NCBI RefSeq assembly: GCF_006386545.1
Contig: NZ_SWAR01000040.1
Coordinates: 1 to 50,171 of the forward strand
From: Methylibium rhizosphaerae
GTDB taxonomy: Bacteria > Pseudomonadota > Gammaproteobacteria > Burkholderiales > Burkholderiaceae_C
Direction of reading: 5' to 3'
Length of the DNA stretch: 50,171 nt
Shown piece by piece: positions 1-13,556 of this stretch (the stretch's first letter is position 1; each line of letters begins with the position of its first letter). The notes under the pieces were generated by a model. The model was not told where the DNA came from. It was given only the letters and a program-made list of their open reading frames with translations, and searched no databases. The translations under genes were made by a program, and so were the position numbers.

Positions 1-3000
1 AGGGCGGCAGTGACGAAATCTACGGAGGCGACGACGCCGACTACATGGTCGGCGACGACCGTGATCCGGTTCGCGCACCCCTGAGCACGCACGGCAACGA
101 CTACCTGGATGGTGGTGCCGGGGCCGACCAGATATGGGGCAGCGGCCGCGACGACGAGCTCTTCGGCGGCGTCGGCGACGACCTGCTCTTCGGCGACGAC
201 GCGGGCGACAAGGTGGACGTGCTGGTTCACGGGCGCGACTATCTCGACGGCGAAGACGGCAACGACCAGCTGGCGGGCCAGGGCAGTGACGACACGCTGT
301 TCGGCGGTGCGGGCAATGACCAGCTGTGGGGCGACGACACGCAAGACCGTGTGGCTGTTTCCGCGCACGGCAGCGACCACCTCGACGGCGAGGCGGGCAA
401 CGACCAGCTCGTCGGCGGCGGGGGCCGGGACACTTTGTTCGGCGGCACCGGCAATGACAACCTGTGGGGTGACGATGACGCGCAGAGCGTCGCTGCGTCG
501 GCTCACGGCATCGACTATCTGGACGGCGAAGAAGGCGACGACCGCCTGACGGGCGGCGGCGCGGCCGACGTCCTGTACGGCGGCGCCGGCAACGACACCA
601 TGCTCGGTGACGACGAGTCCCTGGAGGCGTCCGCGCATGCGGCGGACTACCTCGATGGCGGCGACGGCGACGACAACCTGGCCGGCAACGGCGGGGCCGA
701 CACGCTGCTGGGCGGGGCGGGCAACGACGTGCTGCTGGGCGATGGCCTCAACAGCCATGCCGAAAGCGACAACGACCGCGACGACCACCTCGACGGCGGT
801 GATGGCAACGACCAGCTGGCGGGTGGCGGCGGCAACGACACGCTGCTGGGCGGCTCGGGCAATGATGCGTTGCTGGGCGGCTCGGGCGACGACCGGCTGG
901 ACGGCGGCACCGGCCTGGATGCCCTGCTCGGCGGAGCCGGCAACGACACGCTGGTGAGCGACGGGGACGACTACCTCGACGGCGGCGAGGGCGATGACGT
1001 CTACCTGATCACGCAGCAGGCGCCGTCCGTCGTCAACGGTGTGATGACCCAGATCGTGCCAGTGGTCAACGACGCGAGCGGCACCAGCACGATTCGCATC
1101 GCCGGCAGCGGCACCGAAGCGGCCGATACGCAGGTGTTCGTGCAGGACGGCACGGTGTACGTGGCCGTGGGCAACACAGCCGCGGTGGCTCTGGGAGCGG
1201 CCTCGAACCTGTCGTCGATGACGCTGCAGACGGGTGATGGCGAGGCGCGCTCGCTGCAGTCGATTGTCGATGCCGGCAGTTCAGGGGGCGAAGTGCGCTC
1301 GGCCCTGTGGCGGGCTGGCGAAGGGCTGAGGTGGTCGGACAGCCTCGCCACGGCTCAGACGCTGCTCGGCTCGGCCGGGCGGGATCACCTCGCAGGCGGC
1401 TCCGGTGCCGACTTCCTGGACGGCGCAGCGGGTGACGACCGGGTCGAAGGCGGGGCTGGCGCCGACATGTTGGTCGGCGGGACGGGCAGCGACCTGCTGG
1501 CAGGTGGGGCGGGCCGGGACACGCTCAATGCCAACACGGCCGCCGGCGACGACGGCGCTGCCGATGTCTACCTGCTGTCCCGCGGAAGCGGCGAGGACTG
1601 GATCACGGCACAGCCCGGTGATGGTGACGCGCTCGACGTGATCCGCTTTGGCGAGGGCATCACCGCGGCAGACCTGCAGCTCAGCAATCTGCGCGAAGGC
1701 ACTTCGCTGCGCGGGGTGCATCTGGCCATCAGCTACGGAAATGGTGATCGGCTGGTTCTGGACCCCGGCGCCGAGGGGACCATTCGCGAGCTCCAGTTTG
1801 CCGACGGCACGGTGCTCTCCATGAGCGAGATCGTCGCGCCGCTGCTGGTGCGGGCGCCTGACGACGACGGCATCATCCACGGCTCGCAAACGGATGACCT
1901 GTTGGCCGGCACGCAAGCCAACGACCACATCCAGGGGCATGGCGGCGACGACGTGCTCGAGGGTGGTGCCGGCGACGACCGTCTCGCAGGGGGGGCGGGC
2001 TTCAACACCTATCGGTTCGGCGGTGACAGCGGTCATGACCTCATCGAGGTGACGGCGGGAGAGCGAGGGCTGCTCGAGTTCGATGGTGAAGTGAGCATGG
2101 CGCTGGACGGCAACGACCTCCTGCTGAGCAGCGGACCCAGCTCGCTCGTGCGGATCAGCGGCTACGGCAACGATCCTGCCGTCGCCGCGAGCTGGCGAAT
2201 CCGCATTGGCTCGGGCAACACGCACGTGCTGGGCGACTATGTCGCGGAGCATGCGGTGCAGGCGGGCGTCGACCTGTCTGCCCGCAGGCAGCGCTTCGTC
2301 GATGAGCAGCTGTGGCAGCTGCGCACCCAGGGCCAGCGTCGCGACTCGGCATTCCCCGAACCCTTCACGGTGCCGGTGCACGTTCGGCAAGAGCACCTGC
2401 AAATGCTGGAGGGGCGGGTCCTGGCGCACGAGGCGTACCTGACCGACGGCGAGACGGTCAGAACCGTGACGCAAACACGGACAGAGCCGGTCTATGAGAC
2501 GACGAGCGTCACGAACTCCCCGGCGCTGAGCGGACGCTTCGTGCCGCTGTCCGAGCTTGCAAACTATGGCCCCTATCCCAGCGATGCGATCCAGGTGCGT
2601 GGTCCAAGGATGCCGGACGCATCGGGATCCACCGACGGGCGGGGCAACCTCCTCGGCGTCATCATCCCGCCCGACACCCCTTCGGGTTCCGGGCTCACCT
2701 CGCAACGGCGGATCGTGGGCTACGAGACCGTGACCGAGACCTACACGGTGGCGTCTCCCGCAGACACCGCCACCCAGGCACTCATCAGCGGCACGGATGG
2801 CGATGACGTGGTCCTGCCGGCCGGCACGGACAGGTCGAGGCCCGCGCGGTTCCGCGGCTCGATTGAAACGGGTGCCGGCAACGATCGCGTTGCACTCAAC
2901 AGCCTCTACGACGCATGGGGCACGTCGTGGGCAACCCGTGACAGCGACTGGAGTGTCATGCCATGGGCCGATTACTCCAGCTTCAACACGCAGCACTACC

Positions 3001-4661
3001 AAAGAGGTCTGGGCGCCTGGATCGACCTGGGTGATGGGGACGACGCAGCGTCGGGCACAGAAGGTCATGACTTCATCCGCGGCGGCTCGGGCAGCGACTG
3101 GCTCGACGGGCAGGCCGGGGCCGACACCTACTACATCGAAGCCACCGGGCGCGATGTGGATCGCATCGCCGACCTGGCGTCGTTCGATCCGGCGGCTGAC
3201 TACAGCTTTCTGTCATATGGCGGAAGGCTGAACGACGCGAACCTGGACGTGGTTGAGTTCGACGCCGGTGTGGCACTGCAGGACCTGAGCTACCGCTGGG
3301 GATCAGTTGATCCTTCGACGGGCTTGCAGACCCTCGAGCTGCTGCTTCAAGGTCGCCCCTTCCTCCAGATCGACTACAGCCCGCGTACTGCGCAGGGAGG
3401 CACGGCGCCGCTGCTGAGCGACGAAGCCCTGGAGCGAGGGTTTCCGGGCGCGACGCGCGCCGAGATCCTCTCGCGCGAGGTGTCCATGGAAGGTGTGGAG
3501 CGCTTCCGGTTCGCCGACGGCACCTTGCTGAGCGTGCAGCAGCTGCTGGCAGCGTTGCCGGTGAACGAGGAGCCAGCGGCTCCGCTGGACCTGTCCGGCA
3601 CGGGCAGGGGGGACTTGTTGCAGGGCGGCACAGCCTCGGACTTGCTGAACGGCGCCGCAGGCAATGACCGGCTGGAGGGGCGCGCCGGGGCCGATGCCTT
3701 GCTTGGAGGTGCCGGCGACGACGCGCTCTATGGCGGCGCCGGCGATGACAAGCTGCGCGGCGATGCCGCCACCACCCCGGTGGTGGTGCGTGCCCGCGCC
3801 CAGCTGGTCAACGGCGTGGGCGCGCGCATGCAGCTGTGGCTCGATGGCGAGCTGGTCGGTGAGACGCAAGTCGACAGCACGATGTACACCGACTACCGAT
3901 TCGACGTGGCCGCCGAATTGGGCCGCGACGCGCGGCTGGACGTCGTGTTCACCAACGACTACTACGCCAACGGCCAGGACCGCAACCTGTGGGTGTCGCT
4001 GGTGACGGTGGGCGAGCACGCGATGCGCACGACCGACGCCGGGGTGGTGATCGACAGGGGTGCCGGTGCACAGGCATTCGATGGCGTGAACACCATTGCC
4101 GGACAGAACGGCCTGCTGTGGAACGGTGCCTTGCGCTTCACCGTGCCGGCGCTGGCCTTTGCCGGTGCGGGAACATCCGGCGATGACATGCTGGATGGCG
4201 GTAGCGGCAACGACACGTTGGTTGGCGGCGCGGGCGACGACGTCTACCTGGGCGGCGCCGGAGCCGACCAGTTGGTCGACCGCGCCACCGCCTCGGACGA
4301 CCTGTACCGATGGGGTCGCGGCGAAGGTGCCGACACACTCAGCGATGCGGGCGGCCATGACCGGCTGGAGGTCATGGGCGGTGTGACGGCCGATCAGCTG
4401 TGGTTCCGCCAGCTGGGTGACGACCTGGAGCTCTCGGTCATCGGCAGTGCCGACCGCTTCACGATCGACGGCTGGTATGCGGATGTGGGCCGGCAGGTGG
4501 AGACGATCGAGTTGTCCGACGGCAGCACGCTGCTGAACACGCAGGTGCAGGCGCTGGTGGATGCCATGGCTGGCTTTGCCGCGCCGGCCGAAGGCGAAAC
4601 CACGTTGGCCGCGTCGTATCAGGCCACGTTGCAGCCGGTGATCGCGGCGAACTGGCATTGA
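1..4661 (+). CDS. RTX-type calcium-binding repeat protein, 5' truncated by the window edge
   Basis: The reading frame is open from base 3 with no start visible before the first ATG at 45, and the residues before that ATG already read as an RTX repeat, so the N-terminus lies outside the window. At least 1552 residues are present. Dense glycine/aspartate nonapeptides (GGxGxDxLx type) fill about residues 1-330 and recur in shorter blocks near 460-510, 620-660, 1020-1045, 1195-1250 and 1395-1420; between them are beta-rich stretches with no domain I recognise. RTX repeats form calcium-loaded parallel beta rolls and are normal in proteins exported by type I secretion. The last ~60 residues are hydrophobic/small-residue rich, as in type I export signals. 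No protease (HExxH) or lipase (GxSxG) site was seen, so an adhesin or surface-layer role is more likely than a toxin, but this is inference. The stop overlaps the next gene. Confidence 0.9.
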   Translation, partial: GGSDEIYGGDDADYMVGDDRDPVRAPLSTHGNDYLDGGAGADQIWGSGRDDELFGGVGDDLLFGDDAGDKVDVLVHGRDYLDGEDGNDQLAGQGSDDTLFGGAGNDQLWGDDTQDRVAVSAHGSDHLDGEAGNDQLVGGGGRDTLFGGTGNDNLWGDDDAQSVAASAHGIDYLDGEEGDDRLTGGGAADVLYGGAGNDTMLGDDESLEASAHAADYLDGGDGDDNLAGNGGADTLLGGAGNDVLLGDGLNSHAESDNDRDDHLDGGDGNDQLAGGGGNDTLLGGSGNDALLGGSGDDRLDGGTGLDALLGGAGNDTLVSDGDDYLDGGEGDDVYLITQQAPSVVNGVMTQIVPVVNDASGTSTIRIAGSGTEAADTQVFVQDGTVYVAVGNTAAVALGAASNLSSMTLQTGDGEARSLQSIVDAGSSGGEVRSALWRAGEGLRWSDSLATAQTLLGSAGRDHLAGGSGADFLDGAAGDDRVEGGAGADMLVGGTGSDLLAGGAGRDTLNANTAAGDDGAADVYLLSRGSGEDWITAQPGDGDALDVIRFGEGITAADLQLSNLREGTSLRGVHLAISYGNGDRLVLDPGAEGTIRELQFADGTVLSMSEIVAPLLVRAPDDDGIIHGSQTDDLLAGTQANDHIQGHGGDDVLEGGAGDDRLAGGAGFNTYRFGGDSGHDLIEVTAGERGLLEFDGEVSMALDGNDLLLSSGPSSLVRISGYGNDPAVAASWRIRIGSGNTHVLGDYVAEHAVQAGVDLSARRQRFVDEQLWQLRTQGQRRDSAFPEPFTVPVHVRQEHLQMLEGRVLAHEAYLTDGETVRTVTQTRTEPVYETTSVTNSPALSGRFVPLSELANYGPYPSDAIQVRGPRMPDASGSTDGRGNLLGVIIPPDTPSGSGLTSQRRIVGYETVTETYTVASPADTATQALISGTDGDDVVLPAGTDRSRPARFRGSIETGAGNDRVALNSLYDAWGTSWATRDSDWSVMPWADYSSFNTQHYQRGLGAWIDLGDGDDAASGTEGHDFIRGGSGSDWLDGQAGADTYYIEATGRDVDRIADLASFDPAADYSFLSYGGRLNDANLDVVEFDAGVALQDLSYRWGSVDPSTGLQTLELLLQGRPFLQIDYSPRTAQGGTAPLLSDEALERGFPGATRAEILSREVSMEGVERFRFADGTLLSVQQLLAALPVNEEPAAPLDLSGTGRGDLLQGGTASDLLNGAAGNDRLEGRAGADALLGGAGDDALYGGAGDDKLRGDAATTPVVVRARAQLVNGVGARMQLWLDGELVGETQVDSTMYTDYRFDVAAELGRDARLDVVFTNDYYANGQDRNLWVSLVTVGEHAMRTTDAGVVIDRGAGAQAFDGVNTIAGQNGLLWNGALRFTVPALAFAGAGTSGDDMLDGGSGNDTLVGGAGDDVYLGGAGADQLVDRATASDDLYRWGRGEGADTLSDAGGHDRLEVMGGVTADQLWFRQLGDDLELSVIGSADRFTIDGWYADVGRQVETIELSDGSTLLNTQVQALVDAMAGFAAPAEGETTLAASYQATLQPVIAANWH
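45..1000 (+). repeat. RTX nonapeptide-coding tandem array
   Basis: Degenerate 27-bp units encoding GGxGxDxLx, grouped in blocks of about 110-130 bp separated by a spacer that contains a conserved AHG-x-DYLDG-like segment. The block-level periodicity (for example the LWGDD/LLGDD and SAHGxDYLDG segments) means the array probably grew by duplicating multi-repeat blocks and not single nonapeptides. Confidence 0.85.
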
Positions 4662-5878
4662 GCGGGCAGTCTTCGCCCAAGGTGCTGTTCGCCTGGGAGC
4701 ATGGCCACAATTTCGGTCACGTCTCCCGCATGCTGGCACTGGCACATGCGACGGCCCAGGCGGGTGCTGAGCCTGTCTGGGCCTTGCCCCTTGCCCGGCT
4801 CGATGACGAGGCCTTCGTGCGGACGGGGCGCATGCGTTGGGCTGCTCCGACGCTTGCACGGGTGGTTGCGGCTCGCGCGCCGGTGTCGTATGCCGACGTC
4901 CTGCTGGGCTTGGGATTCGCCGATGCCGCAGCGTTGCTGAAGGCTGTGCAGGCGTGGCTGCAACTGTTTGCGCAGGTGCGGCCCGCCGCCGTGGTGCTCG
5001 ACTACGCGCCGGCGGCCCAGTTGGCCGCTCACCTCGCGGGGCTGCGTGCTGCGCAGGTCACCAATGGATTTGACGCGCCTCCGCCCGGCTGCCCGCCCTT
5101 TGGCTGGGGGGTGCGCGGTCCCTACATGGAGCGCACCAATGCTCGCAAAGTGGCCGCGCTGGACGAGGTCATCCGGTCGGTGGCGCGCGCGGTCGGGCGC
5201 GACGCGTCGCTGCGGAGCTTCCTGGCGCACCCGACACGATGGCTGGACTGTGTTCCGGAAACCGACCCCTATGGCGACGCACGCGCCGGTGAATCCCGCT
5301 ACGTCGGGCCGCTGGGGGCGCCGGGCGATACCGAAATGGCCCCGTGGCCCGACGCTGCAGGGTCGCAAGCGCCGCGGGTGTTTGCGTACCTGAGGCCGGC
5401 TGCGCCGGTGTGGGACACGTTGCGCGCGCTCGCCCAGGCCGGCGCGAACGTCCTGTGTGTCTGTCCGGGGGCGCAAGCCACCATGCGGCCCGATCTCGGC
5501 CCCGCCGTGCATGTGGTGGAACGCCCGGCACCCATGGGCGAAGTGCTGCGCTCGGCAGATGCGGTCGTCAACTACGGATCCACCACGTTCGTGTGCCAGG
5601 CCCTGCTGGCCGGAAAGCCGCAGCTGATGCTGCCCAGCGATGTCGAGAAATGGCTGGTGTCTCGGCGTGTGGCGCAGGCCGGAGCCGGTGTGGTGGTGCG
5701 AGGCGGCGACCGGCTCGATGATGCTGTACGGCTGTTGCTTTCGCGCTCGCTGCTGCAAGGTGCGCAAGACGTCGCACATCGATACGCCCGAAAGGATTGG
5801 GCCGCGGAACTGGCTCACTTCACCGGCCATGCCGTCAGAGGCGCCGCAGTGCCGGCCATCGGCGACGCCCGCCCTTGA
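4658..5878 (+). CDS. GT-B fold glycosyltransferase (UDP-glucuronosyl/MGT-like)
   Basis: A 406-residue protein starting at TTG 4658, which overlaps the RTX stop codon as TTGA, so the two are probably translationally coupled. The N-terminus has the glycine-rich FAWEHGHNFGHVSRML motif that begins many GT-B enzymes; the C-terminal half has a Rossmann-like segment around VFAYLRP and a donor-binding region with VVNYGSTTFVCQALLAGKP and LMLPSDVEKWL, matching the general pattern of GT1/GT28 family C-terminal domains in which His/Asn-Gly-Gly-x-x-Thr is followed by a E/D-K contact. No signal peptide or membrane segment is evident, so it should act in the cytoplasm. Its partner, by position, is the RTX protein: glycosylation of that protein, or of a surface glycan it binds, is inferred. 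Donor and acceptor are unknown. Confidence 0.8.
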   Translation: MSGQSSPKVLFAWEHGHNFGHVSRMLALAHATAQAGAEPVWALPLARLDDEAFVRTGRMRWAAPTLARVVAARAPVSYADVLLGLGFADAAALLKAVQAWLQLFAQVRPAAVVLDYAPAAQLAAHLAGLRAAQVTNGFDAPPPGCPPFGWGVRGPYMERTNARKVAALDEVIRSVARAVGRDASLRSFLAHPTRWLDCVPETDPYGDARAGESRYVGPLGAPGDTEMAPWPDAAGSQAPRVFAYLRPAAPVWDTLRALAQAGANVLCVCPGAQATMRPDLGPAVHVVERPAPMGEVLRSADAVVNYGSTTFVCQALLAGKPQLMLPSDVEKWLVSRRVAQAGAGVVVRGGDRLDDAVRLLLSRSLLQGAQDVAHRYARKDWAAELAHFTGHAVRGAAVPAIGDARP

Positions 5879-6060
5879 AACCGGCCACCGACGCAGAGGT
5901 CCTCGCAGGCACCTCAATGACCGGGATGTGACAGAGACCGTGAATCCAAGCTCGGCCTTCGCAGATCGTGGCGGGAGAACTCATGATCAATTCTTCGGAA
6001 GGTACGAAGAGATCAGCACTGTTCCCAACGACTGGCAGCCATCTCGAGCCACCACACGAC

Positions 6061-9416
<3,356 letters not shown>

Positions 9417-9420
<4 letters not shown>

Positions 9421-10766
9421 GGACGGTAACCGAGATTCCTTGCAATGTCCGCATCGATGATCTCGGCCGCCTTGCTGAGCTCGACCTGCACGTCGCCGCC
9501 ATTGACGATGGCGCTGACCGCCTTGGCAAAGACTGGACTGATGGTGACGTAGGCGGGCGTCGCAGGGCGCGGCACGCCCAGGCCGGCGGCATGTTGCAGC
9601 GCGAACATGCGCAACGGCCCATTCGGCCCGTACAGCAGCGTGCGGGCCGGCACGGAGCGGCGCGCGGGCACGGAGGCGCTGGCATCCGCCATGCGCCGGA
9701 TTTCCTCGCGTGACATGAGGTGGGCAATGAAGGCCCAAGCCGCAGCCGGCTCCTTGCACGTGCTGCTGATGGCCCAGCTCCAGTTCCCCATGCCTGTCTT
9801 GATGCCATGCCCGAAGTCAGGCAGCGGCATCAGCACCAGGTCGTCGCCCAGCGCCTTGCGATAGGGCTTGTACCTCCAGTGCCCGGTCCAGGACAGTGCG
9901 ACCCGCCCCCGTTCGAAGTCGTCGGCTCGATCGACGACAGGTTTGCTCCAGCCTTTGCGAAACCACTGTTGAAAGCGCTTCATGGCCTCAACCGACGCCG
10001 GTCCGTCGAGAACCCCCTTGGCCGACTGGAAGTCCGATCGATCGATCAGGTCACCACCGAAGCCCTGCAAGATCGGCGAAAACGCATAGGCCGAAAACTC
10101 GCTACGGACGTAGTAGATGGAAAAGTTGATCGCGTAGTCCACATCCTCCAGTGCGGTGAGTCTCTGCAAAGCCTGCTCGAATTCCGCAAGGCTCCATGGC
10201 GCTTCCAGCGTGGCCACGCGCACACCGGCTGCGCGAAGAAGGCGGCGATTGCCCCACAGCCCCAATCCTGAGTCGGTTTGCGCGAGCGAATACAGACGGC
10301 CGTTGTAGGTGCCCTGCTTGATGATCGAAGGCAGCAGGTCATTCAGCAGCGCCTTGGGCACGAACGGGTCGAGCGCTTGCAGATAGCCGGACCACACATA
10401 GCTGGACAGGAGAGGGCCATCGAGCGAGATCACGCACGGCAACCGGTTGCCCATCGCCGCATTGCGCACCATTTCGTCATACCGCCAGACACTGGAGAAG
10501 TGGACGTCCACCTTGACGGCACGCTGCTGGAGGTTGAAGGCCTTGGCCGCTTCCGTGATCTCCGGGTACTCCCCGATGTTCGGGCGGGCAGGCGCCCACA
10601 CGGTGATGATGCTCATGGCGGCGGCCGGGGGGGGCTTCCCAGCCGGCGGGGCGGCGTTCGCCAGCCCCACGAGGAAGGCTCCGGCGGCCACGGCAGCTCC
10701 AGTCAAGCGCACGGCCAGGCTCTGCATCGGGCAGGATCGAATGTCGTTGGCACGGAGGGAAACCAT
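9417..10766 (-). CDS. Extracellular solute-binding protein (family 1, carbohydrate type), probable sensor partner
   Basis: 449 residues starting at ATG 10766; an N-terminal signal peptide is visible, with a hydrophobic run near residues 19-38 ending in NAAPPA. The mature part has the layout of ABC sugar-binding proteins: an opening strand ([10 protein letters not shown]), a tryptophan/tyrosine-rich central region ([18 protein letters not shown]) and a C-terminal half with the typical [25 protein letters not shown] and [12 protein letters not shown] segments. No permease or ATPase gene is adjacent. Instead its stop overlaps the start of the hybrid kinase gene (ATGA), so the two are made together. 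The likely job is to bind a ligand in the periplasm and present it to the kinase. An orphan transport role is the alternative. Confidence 0.85.
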
Positions 10767-10852
10767 CTCACGGGAACCTCTGGTGCAGTGTTTCGTTCTG
10801 CCTTGAGCGAAGCGGGCCGGATCGCGGTCTTGGTCTTCACGGCCCGGGGTGT

Positions 10853-13444
10853 TCAGAACGCGTAGTTGATGCCAAGCACGACTGCCCTACCGTTGACGGC
10901 GGCACCTGTGCCGATCGGCAGGCCATCGATCGTGCCGTTGGCCTGCAGGCTGGCCAGGCTGCCCGGGCTCATGTGGCCGTCAGCCAGCAGCTTGTCGAAC
11001 AGGTTGTGCACGTTCAGGCTCAGCGTGGCGCCGGGCAGGAACTCCCAGTGTGCGTTCAGGTGAACCTGCACCTCCGACGGTGCCTCGTACTGGGAGACGG
11101 TGTCGACGCTGTTGCGCCCGCGGCCGACGAGCATCACGCCCCCGGTGAAGCCGCCGACCCGGTAGCTGGGCGCGAGCACGTACAGCAAGCGCGGCATCCT
11201 CGCTGGCCGATTGCCGACGCCGGACGAAACCAGGTTCTGCGGGTCGGGGCCCTGGGCGTTGGCAGTGACCTTTGCGTCGATCCAGGTGATGTTGGCCAGC
11301 ATCGCAAACCCGCCGGACCTGAAAGAGCTTTCCAGCTCAAGGCCGGTTGCTTTGTAGCCGCTCTGGAAATAGGTGCCCGTGGGTCCCCTCGTCAGGTCGA
11401 AGTTCGACGAATCGTAGGTGCTGTGGAACAGCGTCGCGTTGGTGCCGTAGCGCAGGCTGCCGAACTGCCCGCGGTTCTTGATGCCGAGTTCCTGCTGCTT
11501 CACTCGGCTGACGACCTTCTGTCTGCCCGATTCGTTGAGGGAGCCATCGGGATTGGTGTAGCCCGACAGGATGTTGCGGTCGACGTTGAAGCGGCCGCCG
11601 TGGCTGACACGCGCGAACACGCTCGTGTCCGTGTTCAGCGCGTACAGGGCGCCTGCCGAATACGAGCTGTAGCGGGCGGTGTAGTTCAGCGCTTCGTGCG
11701 TGGACGGGTCCAGCAGAGACCTGGACACGAGCGCGCCGCCGATCAGGCCGGTGGTGGTGGTGGCGGCGCTGGCCGACTCGGCCCAGCCCTTCACGCGCAA
11801 CCTGTCGTGGCGCACACCCACGTCGAGCTGGACCTGGCCGCTTTCCCAGTTGGCGTTCAGGTAGGGCGCACTGTTTTTGGCGCTGATGTCGTACGAGCGG
11901 TTGGCGCCCAGGCCGAAAGCCGTGTTGTAGCTCGAGACGCCGTCGAGGGTGAGGAGCTGGCCCGTGGTGCTGACCAGGTCCAGGCCCGCCGGGTTCACGC
12001 CTTCCAGCGTTTGGTAGTGCGCGTTCGGGTGCCAGTCCTGCGCGATGCGCTGGTCCATGTAGAACAGGCCGCCGGTGAGCTGCACGCTGCCTCCTGCGAG
12101 GTCGAAGGCCTTGCTCACGCTCAGGTCGTTGGCCACGCTGCCCATGTCGCGTATGCGGGTGTAGACCTGCGGGCCGGTGTTGACATACGTGCCGTTGAAC
12201 GGCTGGCCTGCCAGCGGGCCGTTGGCGTAGACGATGCTGCCAACGGTCTGGCCGTTGACCGTGGAGCCGACGATGTTCGAGGCTCTGGTCAGGCGCATGA
12301 AGTTGTTCGAGAAGCTGCCGCTCATCTGCGTGTAGCGGAACTTGTCGTCGATCGTGAGACCCCCGCCCGGGGTGAGGTGCAATTGCGCACCGTAGGCACT
12401 CGCGACGGGGCGCAGGCCATCGGACTTCTTCTTCGACAGCTCGCCGGTCGTGCTGTCGAGCACGTTGATCCGCTCGTTGTAGATGCCTACCGTGGTGCCG
12501 GTGCGGGCATCGAAGCCTGGGAACGGCGACAGGCCGCTGAAGCCGCTCGGGCCTGCGTGCACGAGAGACGGGTAGCCGGTGTACACCGGCTCGGCGTCGT
12601 CGAGCCGCTTCAGGTACAAGCGCACGAAGCCCAGCTCGCCGAGGCCTTTGGTCATGTTGGCCTTGAGCTGGTAGCCCTTCTGCGCATCGAACCCGGGGTC
12701 GCGCAGGCCGCGGCCCTTGATGGCGTAGCCGTCGATGTGGAAGCGCAGGTCCCGGGCGAGTGCACGGCCTGCCGCGAAGTAGGCCTTCGTCGAGTTGTAG
12801 TTCACTCCCCCTTCCAGGCCGATGACGCCACCGGGCACCTCGCCGGTGTCGGACACGTAGTTGATCACCGCGCCGGGGGCGCCGGAGGCCAGCACGGAGG
12901 CCGAGCCTCCGCGCACGGCTTCGATCGTGTTCGAGCGGTTGAAGCGAATCCAGTAGTCGTTGTTGCCGAAGTTCATGTCGCCGAACAGTACGGTCGGCAG
13001 CCCGTCTTCCTGGATCTGCACGAAGGGCGCGCCGCCGGTGGTGATGGGCAATCCGCGCACGGTGATGTTGCCGTTGCCGCCCGGGCCGTTGCCGCCGTGG
13101 TCGACCATGCCCGGGATGAGGCGCAACACTTCAGACTGCGTCTGCGGGTTCAACGCTGTGACGAGGTCGTCCCCGATCGTGGTCACCGACAGCGAATTCT
13201 TGAGCTTGGACTTCGCCACTGATGTAGCGGTCACGACGACGCGCTCGAGGTTCAACGGATCAGCCTGCCGGGCCTCCGACCGTGCAGCGTCCGCCGAGTC
13301 GGATACAGGCAAGGCCGCCGGAGCCGGCGCGGTCTGGGCCATCGCAGGGCCGGCGAGGAACGCCGCAAGCGATGACGTGCTGAGCTGCGCACGCAACGAG
13401 GTCATGCGCAGCCGCCTTGGCGGGCGCAGAAGCGTTTGGTTCAC
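10853..13444 (-). CDS. TonB-dependent outer-membrane receptor
   Basis: 863 residues if started at GTG 13444, which has a purine-rich GAGGGGGA ribosome-binding site six bases upstream; an internal ATG at 13405 would give 850. A signal peptide ends near AGPAMAQ. A TonB-box-like ERVVVTAT segment precedes a plug domain (LRLIPGMVDHGG, NITVRGLP, IEAVRGGSASVLASGAPGAVINYV), then a 22-strand-type beta barrel ending in a C-terminal phenylalanine (GINYAF), as expected for Bam-dependent insertion; the final repeat has the usual HNLFDK segment. No N-terminal STN signalling domain is seen. It sits 86 bases upstream of the binding-protein/kinase pair on the same strand, so a shared operon and a carbohydrate substrate are likely, but siderophore uptake cannot be excluded from sequence alone. 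Confidence 0.92.
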   Translation of the reverse strand: MNQTLLRPPRRLRMTSLRAQLSTSSLAAFLAGPAMAQTAPAPAALPVSDSADAARSEARQADPLNLERVVVTATSVAKSKLKNSLSVTTIGDDLVTALNPQTQSEVLRLIPGMVDHGGNGPGGNGNITVRGLPITTGGAPFVQIQEDGLPTVLFGDMNFGNNDYWIRFNRSNTIEAVRGGSASVLASGAPGAVINYVSDTGEVPGGVIGLEGGVNYNSTKAYFAAGRALARDLRFHIDGYAIKGRGLRDPGFDAQKGYQLKANMTKGLGELGFVRLYLKRLDDAEPVYTGYPSLVHAGPSGFSGLSPFPGFDARTGTTVGIYNERINVLDSTTGELSKKKSDGLRPVASAYGAQLHLTPGGGLTIDDKFRYTQMSGSFSNNFMRLTRASNIVGSTVNGQTVGSIVYANGPLAGQPFNGTYVNTGPQVYTRIRDMGSVANDLSVSKAFDLAGGSVQLTGGLFYMDQRIAQDWHPNAHYQTLEGVNPAGLDLVSTTGQLLTLDGVSSYNTAFGLGANRSYDISAKNSAPYLNANWESGQVQLDVGVRHDRLRVKGWAESASAATTTTGLIGGALVSRSLLDPSTHEALNYTARYSSYSAGALYALNTDTSVFARVSHGGRFNVDRNILSGYTNPDGSLNESGRQKVVSRVKQQELGIKNRGQFGSLRYGTNATLFHSTYDSSNFDLTRGPTGTYFQSGYKATGLELESSFRSGGFAMLANITWIDAKVTANAQGPDPQNLVSSGVGNRPARMPRLLYVLAPSYRVGGFTGGVMLVGRGRNSVDTVSQYEAPSEVQVHLNAHWEFLPGATLSLNVHNLFDKLLADGHMSPGSLASLQANGTIDGLPIGTGAAVNGRAVVLGINYAF

Positions 13445-13472
13445 GGTGGATCCCCCTCTTCCTGGTAACAAA

Positions 13473-13501
13473 ATGCTCCATGGTCCTGAAGTGGCTGTCA
13501 A
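13473..13501 (-). promoter_or_regulatory. Candidate sigma-70 promoter of the TonB receptor operon
   Basis: On the minus strand an exact TTGACA (13496-13501) is followed after 17 bases by GAGCAT (13473-13478), about 28 bases upstream of the chosen GTG. The -35 is perfect; the -10 is weak, which would suit an activated promoter. Confidence 0.35.
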
Positions 13502-13556
13502 GGTAAGCGGCCTGCGGCTGGCGGCAACACAACCATCACAAGGGAAGGTTTCACCG

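Noticed and set aside
45-1000. The short-period repeats as a possible CRISPR or DNA-level satellite
   Set aside because: Repeats are in a continuous reading frame, degenerate at third positions and encode RTX nonapeptides; there are no unique spacers of constant length.
1281-3068. Long minus-strand open frame opposite the RTX gene
   Set aside because: It is the complement of Gly/Asp codons in the RTX repeats; the composition is Arg/His/Gln-rich and domain-free, typical of a shadow frame.
10973-13222. Long plus-strand frame opposite the TonB receptor
   Set aside because: Val/Arg/His-rich shadow of the receptor, whose plug, barrel and C-terminal Phe are clear on the minus strand.
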